The translations under genes were made by a program, and so were the position numbers. Under the pieces are notes generated by a model that saw only the letters and a program-made list of their open reading frames with translations, did not search any database and was not told the DNA's origin. From positions 21,136 to 85,135 of the forward strand of contig JAPSHS010000001.1 in NCBI GenBank assembly GCA_031179495.1: 64,000 bases of DNA, written 5' to 3'. The stretch's first letter is position 1. Each line of letters begins with the position of its first letter. This stretch comes from Kocuria sp. Its GTDB lineage: Bacteria; Actinomycetota; Actinomycetes; Actinomycetales; Micrococcaceae. Shown here piece by piece: positions 1 through 8,228 of the stretch.

Positions 1-1336
1 CTGCGGTGCCGCTCCGGGGGGAGCCGCCGTCGAGCACCTCGAGCTCGAGCCAGGTCCCCTCCCGGCCGCGCCCGGTGCGCAGGACGAGTGACGCCGTGGT
101 CGCCGTGGAGTGCCGGATGACGTTGGACAGGGACTCCTGGGCGCACCGGAACACGGAGAGCCCCAGGCCCGGCGGGACCCGTGCCAGGTCCCCGGGCACG
201 TCCTCGACCGTGCGCACGGTCACCGTGAGACCGTTCTCGGCGTGCCGGCGGGCCAGGGCGGGGATGTCGGCCAGCCCCGGGTCGGGCCGGCGCCCGGCCG
301 GGGCGCTCCCGCGGGCGTCCTCGTCCTCCGCGCGCAGGACGCCGAGCAGCTGGCGCATCTCCCCCACCGCCGTGCGGCTGGACTCCTCGACGGTGCGCAG
401 GGCGGCCGTGGCGGCCGGAGGGTCCCGGTCCAGCATCTTGCGGGCGGCGCCGGCCTGGATGCCGATCACCGAGACGTGGTGGGCGACGACGTCGTGCAGC
501 TCCCGGGCGATGCGCAGCCGCTCGTCGACCACGGCGCGGCGGGCGATCTGCGCGGACTGCTCCCGGATCCGCTCCGCCTGGGCGGCCAGGCGGTGCCGCT
601 GGAGCGCCGACCGCCACGAGGCCCGCCCGGCGAGCACCGCCCCGCCGAAGTAGACGACGTTGACGAGCCCGGAGTACAGCTGGACGGCCAGCACCTGGGG
701 GATCGGCCCGTCCACGGGCTCCTGCACCTCGACGATCTCCGCGTAGGCCCGGGTGATCGTCAGCTCCACGACCAGCCACAGGGCCATGCAGCCGATCACC
801 ACGGACAGGGCGGCCAGCATCGCGCCCCGGTTCCGGGTCCAGGCCACCGCGGCGTACAGGGCCGCGAAGTAGGCGACCTGGTAGGCGAGGAGGAAGGCCG
901 CCGCGATGCTGATGTAGTAGAAGGCGAAGAACAGGACGGAGGACACCAGGAGCACCCCGACGGGGAAGCGGCGCCGCACCGCGAGGGGGAGGATCAGCGC
1001 GCTGACGCCCACGTACATCCGCCACGGCTCCTCCGTCTCCGGCACTCCCGCGTAGCTGTGCATCAGCACGGCGCTGAACAGCGCGACCGCCAGGAAGACG
1101 GCCGTGCCCAGGACGTCGTTGCGCTGCTGCGCCGCCGTGGGGCCGGGCCGCTCCCAGAACGGGTCCTGGGGGTCGTTCAGCCACGCGGTGACCCGTTCGG
1201 GGAACGGGGGACGCCGGGCGCCGGCGACCGGGGCCGCGCCGGTGGCCGCGCGGACCGCGGCGCCGTCGGTCGCCCCGCGGGTCGCGGCCGTGTCGCGGGT
1301 GGCGCCGGAGTGGTCCGTGGCGGGTGGAGTGTGCAC
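1..1336 (-). CDS. Sensor histidine kinase, HisKA_3 type (3' end cut by window edge)
   Basis: Membrane sensor kinase of a two-component system (NarL-type family). Translation from GTG at 1336 gives a polar N-terminus, a group of hydrophobic segments at about residues 75-240, then the dimerisation/phosphoacceptor helix RIARELHDVVAHHVSVIG with the likely phosphorylated His near residue 281. The ATPase domain begins after residue 360 (ESLSNVIRHS as N box) and is cut off by the window start. GTG 1336 is the furthest upstream start, because a stop codon lies four codons before it. Five to six membrane helices and no obvious extracellular sensor domain suggest detection in or near the membrane. The partner regulator would lie beyond the left edge. 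The signal cannot be read. Confidence 0.85.
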   Translation of the reverse strand, partial: MHTPPATDHSGATRDTAATRGATDGAAVRAATGAAPVAGARRPPFPERVTAWLNDPQDPFWERPGPTAAQQRNDVLGTAVFLAVALFSAVLMHSYAGVPETEEPWRMYVGVSALILPLAVRRRFPVGVLLVSSVLFFAFYYISIAAAFLLAYQVAYFAALYAAVAWTRNRGAMLAALSVVIGCMALWLVVELTITRAYAEIVEVQEPVDGPIPQVLAVQLYSGLVNVVYFGGAVLAGRASWRSALQRHRLAAQAERIREQSAQIARRAVVDERLRIARELHDVVAHHVSVIGIQAGAARKMLDRDPPAATAALRTVEESSRTAVGEMRQLLGVLRAEDEDARGSAPAGRRPDPGLADIPALARRHAENGLTVTVRTVEDVPGDLARVPPGLGLSVFRCAQESLSNVIRHSTATTASLVLRTGRGREGTWLELEVLDGGSPRSGTA

Positions 1337-1403
1337 GCCACCACGCTAGCCCGACGGGGCCCGGGCCGTGGTCCGTCCTCCGCGGGAACCTGCGGGACGC
1401 GGT

Positions 1404-2744
1404 TCAGCCGCGGCCGAGGCCGAAGAACCGGCGCCAGCGCGCGCGCGAGCCCGGCGCCGGGGACGGGTCGGTGCGCAGGGGGTCCGTCCCGGCCGCCGGG
1501 GACTCCCCCGCGGGGGTCGCGACGGAGCGCCCGCCGGTGCGCCGGTGGCGGGCGCCGCGCAGCGCGGCGTAGTAGGCGCTCTCGGCGGCGGCGTCGGCGA
1601 GCAGCGCGGCCGAGAGGGTGCCGAGCACGCGCGCCCCGGAGCCGCCGCGCCGGGCGGCCCCGGCAAGGCCCACCCCGAGGGCGGTCTCGGTGCCGGCGAG
1701 GGCCAGCAGCAGCTCGGGCCGGCGGACGAGGGCGCGCTGGTACCGCGCGAACAGCCCGTCCCCGGTGGGCGCGATGGTGAGCCCGTGCATCAGCGCGGAA
1801 CCCACGGCCGCGGGCTCGTAGTGCTCGGCGCCCTCCAGCTCGGTGATCTCGCGGCGGCCCTCCACGACCTTCGCGGCCAGCACGGGCAGGCCCAGCAGCT
1901 GCAGGACCGACTCCAGGACCAGGTCCGTGGACTCGCCCAGGACGTAGTTGCGCAGACGGTTCGTCTCGGCCGGGTCGAGGTCGAAGACCGAGGCGACGGA
2001 CTCGGTCTGCAGCTCGGAGGTGCTCCCGGAACAGAGCCGGACGAGGTCGCGCTCGAACCGGGCGGCCGGGGTCCCCCCGACCTCGACCGCGACCCCGCCG
2101 GCGGGCCGCCACTCCGGGCCCCACTCGAGGGCGCACACGGCGTCGGCCGCCTCCAGCTCGGTCACGGACGCGGGGTCCTCCCCGCCGAGCAGGACCTCGA
2201 ACGAACGGGTGGCCCCGTCCGAGGACAGCGTCACGGCCGTCTCGGCGAGCCCGGTGCGCACGGTCCAGAAGTCGACCTCGGCGTCGAAGACCACCACGGA
2301 CCAGCCGTGCCGGGAGACCGCGGTGAACCCGGTGCCGGACAGGGCGGCCAGCACCGGCAGCTCCGGGGCGTCCAGGTGCACGAGCAGCACCCGGCGCAGA
2401 CCGGGGTGCTCGGGCCGGAGCTGGTGGCCGGTCGCGCGGGCGAGGGCCCCGGCGAGCTCGTCGAGGGTGCAACCGGCCTCCACGGAGCCGTCCTCGGCCG
2501 CGCGCGCCAGCCGGCCCCCGGCGTCGGCCAGGAACATGAGCTGCGTGGCCGAGGGGCCTTCCGCGTAGGCGCTGATCAGGCGGTGCTCGGCGATGACCGT
2601 GCGCATCCCGTCGCCCGTGGTCCGGGGCTCCTGGCTCTCCGGGTCGACGGCATCCGTCGCACGGAGCACCGTGGCGGGGACCAGGTCCCACGCGGAGGTG
2701 GGGGACGCGATGTCGTCGGCGGGGAGTGAGGTCATGCCCTCCAT
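1404..2744 (-). CDS. Conserved-looking protein of unknown function, ~446 aa
   Basis: I do not recognise this protein. It is soluble, acidic through most of its length, and has no signal peptide. Residues about 50-330 alternate beta-like and helical stretches; the C-terminal ~60 residues are Arg/Pro-rich and end in RRFFGLGRG. The reading frame is chosen over the overlapping frames because its composition is protein-like (balanced Leu, Val, Glu, Asp), while the others are Arg/Pro/Ala shadows. Start is ambiguous: ATG 2744 has no clear ribosome site, and ATG 2735 is preceded by GGAGGG at too short a spacing. It lies 62 bp downstream of the Nudix gene on the same strand and may be co-transcribed with it. 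Confidence 0.6.
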   Translation of the reverse strand: MEGMTSLPADDIASPTSAWDLVPATVLRATDAVDPESQEPRTTGDGMRTVIAEHRLISAYAEGPSATQLMFLADAGGRLARAAEDGSVEAGCTLDELAGALARATGHQLRPEHPGLRRVLLVHLDAPELPVLAALSGTGFTAVSRHGWSVVVFDAEVDFWTVRTGLAETAVTLSSDGATRSFEVLLGGEDPASVTELEAADAVCALEWGPEWRPAGGVAVEVGGTPAARFERDLVRLCSGSTSELQTESVASVFDLDPAETNRLRNYVLGESTDLVLESVLQLLGLPVLAAKVVEGRREITELEGAEHYEPAAVGSALMHGLTIAPTGDGLFARYQRALVRRPELLLALAGTETALGVGLAGAARRGGSGARVLGTLSAALLADAAAESAYYAALRGARHRRTGGRSVATPAGESPAAGTDPLRTDPSPAPGSRARWRRFFGLGRG

Positions 2745-2806
2745 GCTACGCCGTCGACCCGGCCGCACCGGGTCCGGGAACGGCGCCGGGCACGGCCGGG
2801 GACCGC

Positions 2807-3292
2807 TCAGCGGGGGCCGTCGACGAGCTCCCCGGTGGTCCCGTCCTCGAGCGCGGCCAGGGCCTGGCGCAGGCGGTGGGCCAGACCCGGGCGCAGGTAG
2901 GACTCCAGCTCCCCGGGGGCCACCCAGCGGTGGCTGAGCAGCTCCTCCTCCTGGACCGTGATGGGCGTGTCGGCGTCGATCACACCGCCGTCGTAGACGA
3001 AGGAGACCGAGTCCCCCCAGATGCCCATGCCCACGCCGTGGGCCACGACGAGCAGCCGGCCGGGGGCCAGGTGCAGGCCGACCTCCTCGACGACCTCCCG
3101 GAAGCACCCGGTGCGGGGGTCCTCCCCCGCCTCCACGGTGCCGCCGGGCACGGTCCAGTCCGACTTGTAGTTGGGCTCGACGAGCAGCACGCGCCCCTCG
3201 GGGTCGCGGATGAGGGCCTCCGCGGCGAGCCGGCGGGTGGGCAGGGAGTCCACGAACTTCTTCAGCTCGGGCTCGGAGAGGTAGGAGCTCAT
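2807..3292 (-). CDS. Nudix hydrolase
   Basis: Hydrolyses a nucleoside-diphosphate-linked compound; the substrate cannot be told from sequence. The Nudix box is complete: Gly of GGTVEAGE, five residues, Glu, seven residues, then REVVEEVGL, with the metal-binding Glu residues in place at about residues 50-75. The protein has 161 residues, a normal single-domain size. It starts 7 bp after the ffh stop on the same strand, so it is probably translated from the ffh mRNA. Conserved N-terminal text LPTRRLAAEALIRDPEGRVL precedes the box as in other actinobacterial members. Confidence 0.88.
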   Translation of the reverse strand: MSSYLSEPELKKFVDSLPTRRLAAEALIRDPEGRVLLVEPNYKSDWTVPGGTVEAGEDPRTGCFREVVEEVGLHLAPGRLLVVAHGVGMGIWGDSVSFVYDGGVIDADTPITVQEEELLSHRWVAPGELESYLRPGLAHRLRQALAALEDGTTGELVDGPR

Positions 3293-3299
3293 CGGGCCC

Positions 3300-4886
3300 T
3301 CACTTGCCCAGGAACTTCTCGAAGCCCTTGGGCAGGTTCAGGTCCGCGGGGTCCGGCTGGGCCTGGACGGCGCCGAACGCCGAGCCGGCGGGCGCCTTCT
3401 GCTTGCGCTGCTGCTCGAGGGCCGCGTTCTCCTGCGCCCGCTTGGCGGGGTTGCCCGAGCGGGAGCCGCCCTTCTTCGCGGAGCCCTTGCCCTTGCCCTT
3501 CTTGCCGCCGCCCGCGCCGGCCCCGGGCATCCCCGGGATGCCGCCGGGCATGCCGGGCACGCCCTTGCCCTGGGCCAGCCGCTTCATCATCTTCTGCGCC
3601 TGGGCGAAGCGCTCCATGAGCTGGTTGACCTCGGAGACGGTCACCCCGGAGCCCTTGGCGATGCGGGCGCGGCGGGACCCGTTGATGATCTTCGGCGCCA
3701 CCCGCTCGTGCGGGGTCATGGAGCGCACGATGGCCTCGACACGGTCGATCTCGCGCTCGTCGAAGTTCTCGAGCTGCTCGCGCATGCCGGCGGCGCCCGG
3801 CATCATCATGAGCATCTTCTTCATCGAGCCCATCTTGCGCAGCTGCTGCATCTGCGCGAGGAAGTCCTCGAAGGTGAAGTCCTCCTGGTCGGTGAACTTC
3901 CGGGCCATCTTCTCGGCCTCGGCCCGGTCCCACTGCTTCTCGGCCTGCTCGATCAGGGTGAGGACGTCGCCCATGTCGAGGATCCGGGAGGCCATGCGGT
4001 CCGGGTGGAACTGCTCGAAGTCGTCGACGTTCTCGCCCGTGGAGGCGAACATGATCGGCTTGCCGGTCACCGAGGCCACGGACAGGGCGGCGCCGCCGCG
4101 GGCGTCGCCGTCGAGCTTGGACAGGACCACGCCCGTGAAGTCGACGCCCTCGTTGAACGCCTGGGCCGTGTTCACGGCGTCCTGGCCGATCATCGCGTCG
4201 ATGACGAAGAGGACCTCGTCCGGCTGGACGGCGTCGCGGATGTCGCGGGCCTGGGTCATGAGCGCCTCGTCGATGCCGAGGCGGCCGGCGGTGTCGACGA
4301 TGACCACGTCGTGCAGCCGCGCGCGGGCCTGCGCCACGCCGTCGCGGGCGACCTGGACGGGGTCGCCCGTGGGGTCGTCGAACTCGGAGGTGGTGCCCGG
4401 GTGCGGGGCGAAGACCGGCACCCCGGCGCGCTCGCCGACGACCTGGAGCTGGGTGACCGCGTTGGGGCGCTGCAGGTCCGAGGCCACGAGCAGGGGCCGG
4501 TGGCCCTGGCCCTTGAGCCACTTGCCGAGCTTGCCGGCGAGGGTGGTCTTGCCGGCGCCCTGGAGGCCGGCGAGCATGATGATCGTGGGGCCGGTCTTGG
4601 CCATCCGGATCCGGCGGGTCTGGCCGCCGAGGATGTTCTGCAGCTCCTCGTTGACGATCTTCACGACCTGCTGGCCGGGGTTCAGCGCCTCGGAGACCTC
4701 GAGCCCGAGGGCGCGCTCCTTGACCGCCGCGGTGAACTCGCGCACGACCGGGACGGCGACGTCGGCGTCGAGCAGGGCCCGGCGGATCTCCCGCACGGTG
4801 GCGTCGACGTCCGCCTCCGTCAGGCGGCCCTTGCCTTTGAGGTTCTTGAAGGTTGCGGTCAACCGGTCGGACAGTGAATTGAACAC
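3300..4886 (-). CDS. ffh: Signal recognition particle protein Ffh
   Basis: GTPase that binds signal sequences and 4.5S RNA and delivers ribosome-nascent chains to FtsY at the membrane. The 528 residues show the N domain (1-90), G1 loop GLQGAGKTT at 107-115, the DLQRPNA motif, DTAGRL, the SKLDGDARGG motif, and a methionine-rich M domain (about 330-450, including KMLMMMPG). After the M domain there is a Gly/Lys/Ala-rich tail of about 60 residues, longer than in E. coli but common in actinobacteria. FtsY, its receptor, is 2.1 kb upstream, separated only by amtB-glnK. Confidence 0.97.
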   Translation of the reverse strand: MFNSLSDRLTATFKNLKGKGRLTEADVDATVREIRRALLDADVAVPVVREFTAAVKERALGLEVSEALNPGQQVVKIVNEELQNILGGQTRRIRMAKTGPTIIMLAGLQGAGKTTLAGKLGKWLKGQGHRPLLVASDLQRPNAVTQLQVVGERAGVPVFAPHPGTTSEFDDPTGDPVQVARDGVAQARARLHDVVIVDTAGRLGIDEALMTQARDIRDAVQPDEVLFVIDAMIGQDAVNTAQAFNEGVDFTGVVLSKLDGDARGGAALSVASVTGKPIMFASTGENVDDFEQFHPDRMASRILDMGDVLTLIEQAEKQWDRAEAEKMARKFTDQEDFTFEDFLAQMQQLRKMGSMKKMLMMMPGAAGMREQLENFDEREIDRVEAIVRSMTPHERVAPKIINGSRRARIAKGSGVTVSEVNQLMERFAQAQKMMKRLAQGKGVPGMPGGIPGMPGAGAGGGKKGKGKGSAKKGGSRSGNPAKRAQENAALEQQRKQKAPAGSAFGAVQAQPDPADLNLPKGFEKFLGK

Positions 4887-5035
4887 GGGTCGAAAGCTGC
4901 TTTCGTCGAGGGAGGCGGCCGGTGCGCCGCGGTCTGCGCCGCGGGCCGCGGCCCGGCCCGGTGTGGCGGGTCAGTGTCCAAGGTTAGCAACTCCGGGCGG
5001 GCGCGGGCCCGCCGCCGTCACGGTCCGGGGACGAC

Positions 5036-5073
5036 GGCGGCCGGTCCCCTCCCGCGGGAGGGGACCGGCCGCC
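5036..5073 (-). terminator. Perfect 19-bp-arm hairpin after glnK
   Basis: Arms 5036-5054 and 5055-5073 are exactly self-complementary around a CCCGCGGG centre, with no T-run. It lies 13 bp beyond the glnK stop and upstream of ffh, so it probably ends the amtB-glnK transcript and separates it from ffh. The remaining bases between it and ffh show no gene and presumably carry the ffh promoter. Confidence 0.75.
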
Positions 5074-5086
5074 GGGACAGCAGGGC

Positions 5087-5425
5087 TCAGAGCGCCGTCT
5101 CGTCGCGCTCCCCGGTGCGCACCCGCACGGCCTGGTGCACGTCGGTGACCCACACCTTCCCGTCACCGGCGCGGCCGGTGTTGGCGGAGGAGACGATGAC
5201 GTCGACGATGTCCGTGGCCTGGTAGTCGTCGACCAGGATCTCGACCCGCACCTTCTCCAGCAGGTCCACCGTGTACTCCGCGCCGCGGTAGACCTCGGTG
5301 TGCCCGCGCTGCTGGCCGTAGCCGTGCACGTTCTGGACCGTCATGCCCTGGACTCCGTAGGACTCGAGCGCGGACTTGATGTCCTTGAACTTCTCCGGGC
5401 GCACGATCGCGGTGACGAGTTTCAT
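5087..5425 (-). CDS. glnK: Nitrogen regulatory PII protein GlnK
   Basis: Small trimeric signal protein that senses ATP/ADP and 2-oxoglutarate and controls the ammonium channel AmtB. At 112 residues it is exactly PII length. The start is ATG 5425 (MKLVTAIVRPEKF), the standard PII N-terminus; an upstream in-frame ATG would add a non-homologous leader. The T-loop is intact with Tyr at residue 51 (RGAEYTVDLL), the residue modified (adenylylated in actinobacteria) by GlnD, and the B-loop TGRAGDGKVWV is present. It follows amtB with 51 bp between them. No glnD follows, although it does in many relatives. Confidence 0.96.
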   Translation of the reverse strand: MKLVTAIVRPEKFKDIKSALESYGVQGMTVQNVHGYGQQRGHTEVYRGAEYTVDLLEKVRVEILVDDYQATDIVDVIVSSANTGRAGDGKVWVTDVHQAVRVRTGERDETAL

Positions 5426-5476
5426 GGAAGAGCTACCTTTCGTGGAAGTGGGAGGCGTCGGGCGTCTGCGCACGGC

Positions 5477-6790
5477 TCAGCCGCGCACCGGCTCGGAGCG
5501 GCCGGGCTCGAAGGTCGTGGCGCCCTCTCCGGCGGCGTGCCGGCCCGGGGTGAAGGAGCCCGTGGCGTCGCCGGCCAGAGCGTAGCCGGACTCGGCGTGC
5601 TGGGTGATGTCGATGCCGTCGATCTCGTCGCGCTCGGTGATCCGGAAGCCGATGGTCCTGTCGATCGCGAAGGCGATGACGAAGGTCAGCACGGCGCAGT
5701 AGAGCACCGAGACGAGCACCGCGACCACCTGGGTGAGCAGCAGGCCGAAGCCGCCGCCGTAGAACAGGCCCGCGGTGCCCTCGGAGGGCAGCGCCACGAA
5801 GCCCAGGGCCACGGTGCCGACGATGCCGGAGACCAGGTGCACGCCGATGACGTCGAGGGAGTCGTCCATGCGCATCCGGTACTTGAGGCCCACGGCGAGC
5901 GCCGAGCAGATGCCGGCCACGAAGCCGATCACGATCGCCCAGACCGGGGAGACGTTCGCGCAGGCCGGGGTGATGGCCACGAGCCCGGCCACGGCCCCGG
6001 AGGCTGCACCCAGGGACGTGGCGTGCCGGTCGCGGATGCGCTCGGTGAGCAGCCAGCCGAGCATCGCCGCGGCGGGCGCCACGAGGGTGTTGATCCAGAT
6101 GAGCCCGGCCTGCTCCGCCGTGCCGGCGGCACCGGCGTTGAAGCCGAACCAGCCGAACCACAGGATGGCGGCGCCGAGCATCACGAGCGGCAGGTTGTGC
6201 GGGCGCTGGCTCGGGTCCTTGCCGAAGCCCTGGCGGGCGCCGACGATCGTGATCAGGACCAGCGCGGCCACGCCGGCGTTGATGTGCACCACGAGCCCCC
6301 CGGCGAAGTCGATGGCCTCGCCGAGGACCGAGCCCACGGCCCCGTCCTCGGTGAGCAGCCCGCCGCCCCAGACCATGTAGGCCAGCGGGGCGTAGACGAG
6401 GGTGGCCCAGACGGGCACGAAGACGGCCCAGGCGCCGAACCTGGCGCGGTCGGCGATCGCCCCGGAGATCAGGGCGACCGTGATGATGGCGAAGGTCCCG
6501 CCGTAGGCGGCGCCCAGCAGGTCCTCGGTGCCGATGATGTCGGCCAGGGCGAAGGAGGGCACCGGGCTGCCCGTGATCCCGCCCAGCAGCGGGTCCCCGC
6601 CGCTCATCGAGTAGCCCCACAGCACCCACACGACCGAGACGAAGGCGATGGAGATGAAGCTCATCATCATCATGTTCAGGACGCCCTTGGCCCGGGTCAT
6701 CCCGCCGTAGAACAGGGCCAGCCCCGGGGTCATGAAGAAGACCAGGGCTGCCGCGACGATCGTCCACACGTGTCCAGCAGTGATTTCCAC
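5477..6790 (-). CDS. amtB: Ammonium transporter AmtB
   Basis: Ammonium channel of the Amt/Rh family with about eleven predicted membrane helices. The N-terminal WTIVAAALVFFMTPGLALFYGG and the central FAGGLVVHINAGVAALV (pore His) are characteristic, with a second pore His in DVIGVHLVSGIVGTVALG. GTG 6790 (VEITAGHVW) is chosen because GAGAGAGAGG lies about 8 nt upstream; GTG 6799 is an alternative, and the ATG far upstream encodes non-homologous sequence. The cytoplasmic tail after the last helix is extended (about 45 residues). The partner glnK follows directly. The upstream 200 bp holds the ftsY hairpin and a repeated CGAAACAT octamer. Confidence 0.95.
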   Translation of the reverse strand: MEITAGHVWTIVAAALVFFMTPGLALFYGGMTRAKGVLNMMMMSFISIAFVSVVWVLWGYSMSGGDPLLGGITGSPVPSFALADIIGTEDLLGAAYGGTFAIITVALISGAIADRARFGAWAVFVPVWATLVYAPLAYMVWGGGLLTEDGAVGSVLGEAIDFAGGLVVHINAGVAALVLITIVGARQGFGKDPSQRPHNLPLVMLGAAILWFGWFGFNAGAAGTAEQAGLIWINTLVAPAAAMLGWLLTERIRDRHATSLGAASGAVAGLVAITPACANVSPVWAIVIGFVAGICSALAVGLKYRMRMDDSLDVIGVHLVSGIVGTVALGFVALPSEGTAGLFYGGGFGLLLTQVVAVLVSVLYCAVLTFVIAFAIDRTIGFRITERDEIDGIDITQHAESGYALAGDATGSFTPGRHAAGEGATTFEPGRSEPVRG

Positions 6791-6893
6791 GATGTGCACC
6801 TCTCTCTCAAGGTTGGTTCGGTCACCGGTGCCACTGGCCCGTTCCCCGCGGGGCCGTCCGGTGCTCACCGTTCCCTTCGAGTGTCCGAGAGAG

Positions 6894-6934
6894 ATGTTTC
6901 GTCCGCCCCCGTCCCGGGTTGCGGACATGTTTCG
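6894..6934 (-). promoter_or_regulatory. Candidate GlnR/nitrogen regulator half-sites upstream of amtB
   Basis: The octamer CGAAACAT occurs twice on the amtB coding strand, at 6894-6901 and 6927-6934, with starts 33 bp apart (about three helical turns). Each contains GAAAC, the core of the b-half of known GlnR boxes. The partnering GTNAC half is not clearly present, so assignment to GlnR is only a suggestion. The upstream copy overlaps the left arm of the ftsY hairpin by two bases. Confidence 0.35.
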
Positions 6935-6978
6935 CGCCCGCCGCAACGATGACGTGCGTGTAAATTGCGGCGGGCGCG
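6933..6978 (-). terminator. 14-bp-arm hairpin after ftsY
   Basis: Arms 6933-6946 and 6965-6978 pair perfectly around an 18-base loop, starting 20 bp past the ftsY stop. No T-run follows. Probably the ftsY terminator. Confidence 0.65.
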
Positions 6979-6998
6979 TGGGGCGTCGGGGGGACGGA

Positions 6999-8144
6999 TC
7001 AGTCGAGCAGGGCGTCCACGAAGCTCTCCGGCTCGAAGGGCGCGAGGTCGTCCGGTCCCTCGCCGAGGCCGATGAGCTTGACGGGGACCCCGAGGCTCTT
7101 CTGGATGGCCACCACGATGCCGCCCTTGGCGGTGCCGTCGAGCTTGGTGAGGACGATGCCGGTGACGTCGACGGCCTCGGAGAACACCCGGGCCTGCGTC
7201 ATGCCGTTCTGCCCGGTGGTCGCGTCGATGACGAGCAGGACCTCGTCGATGGCCGCGGCCTTCTCGACCACCCGCTTGATCTTGCCGAGCTGGTCCATCA
7301 GGCCGGCCTTGTTCTGCAGCCGCCCGGCGGTGTCGATCATCACGACGTCCACCTCCTGCTCGATGCCGGCGACCACGGAGTCGTAGGCGACGGAGGCCGG
7401 GTCGGCGCCCTCGACGTCGGAGCGCACCGTGGGCACCCCCACGCGGGCGCCCCAGGTGGAGAGCTGGTCCGCGGCCGCGGCGCGGAAGGTGTCGGCGGCG
7501 CCGAGCAGGACGTCCTTGTCCTCCGCGACGAGCACGCGCGCCAGCTTGCCCACGGTGGTGGTCTTGCCGACCCCGTTGACGCCGACCACGAGGACGACGG
7601 CGGGGACCGGACCCTTGCGGGACACGGCCAGCGACCGGTCCATCGTGGGGTCCACGAGCCTGACGAGCTCCTCGCGGAGCATGGCCTTCACGTGGGCGGG
7701 GTCGTCGGTGCCCTCCACCTTGACCCGGCGCTGGAGCGACTCCACGAGCTCCGTCGAGGCGTCCGTGCCGAGGTCGGCGAGCAGCAGCGTCTCCTCGACC
7801 TCGTCCCACACGTCCTGGTCGATGCGGTCGCGGGAGAGCAGGGCCAGCAGGCCCTTGCCGAGGACGTTGTTGGACCGGGCCAGCCGGCCGCGCAGCCGGG
7901 CCATCCGCGACGCCGCCGACTCGGGCCGGTCCAGCTTCCGGCGGGTGTCCGCCGGCGGCGCCGGCGCGGTGCCGGGCTCCAGGTCCCCGGGGGCCTCGAC
8001 GGGACCTCCCTCGAGGTCGTCGGCGTCCCGGGTGGAGGGGTATCCGCCGCGGGGTGCCCTGGGCCCGCGCAGCAGCACGAGGCCGAGCAGACCGAGGACC
8101 ACGACGGCGATGAGCACGTATGCGAGAACGGGTATCGAATCCAC
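6999..8144 (-). CDS. ftsY: SRP receptor FtsY
   Basis: Membrane-associated GTPase that docks Ffh-ribosome complexes. GTG 8144 (VDSIPVLAYVLIAVVV) gives 381 residues: an N-terminal membrane helix (about 6-25), a short acidic/Pro linker in place of the long A domain, then the NG domain with GVNGVGKTTTVGKL, DTFRAAAADQL, DTAGRLQNK and TKLDGTAKGG. A transmembrane N-terminus is usual for actinobacterial FtsY. It is divergent from the MFS gene, with 84 bp shared for both promoters. A much longer upstream extension is open but is a shadow of that MFS gene. Confidence 0.96.
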   Translation of the reverse strand: MDSIPVLAYVLIAVVVLGLLGLVLLRGPRAPRGGYPSTRDADDLEGGPVEAPGDLEPGTAPAPPADTRRKLDRPESAASRMARLRGRLARSNNVLGKGLLALLSRDRIDQDVWDEVEETLLLADLGTDASTELVESLQRRVKVEGTDDPAHVKAMLREELVRLVDPTMDRSLAVSRKGPVPAVVLVVGVNGVGKTTTVGKLARVLVAEDKDVLLGAADTFRAAAADQLSTWGARVGVPTVRSDVEGADPASVAYDSVVAGIEQEVDVVMIDTAGRLQNKAGLMDQLGKIKRVVEKAAAIDEVLLVIDATTGQNGMTQARVFSEAVDVTGIVLTKLDGTAKGGIVVAIQKSLGVPVKLIGLGEGPDDLAPFEPESFVDALLD

Positions 8145-8228
8145 GCCCCCCACTTTCTCACACTGCTCCCGGCCCCTCCCCCCGGGGGCGGGGAGGTCCC
8201 GCGTCCCAGGGGGTCCTAGACTCGACGG

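Noticed and set aside
110..1780. A 556-codon + strand frame opposite the sensor kinase
   Set aside because: The minus strand encodes an unmistakable HisKA_3 kinase; the + frame is its complement shadow.
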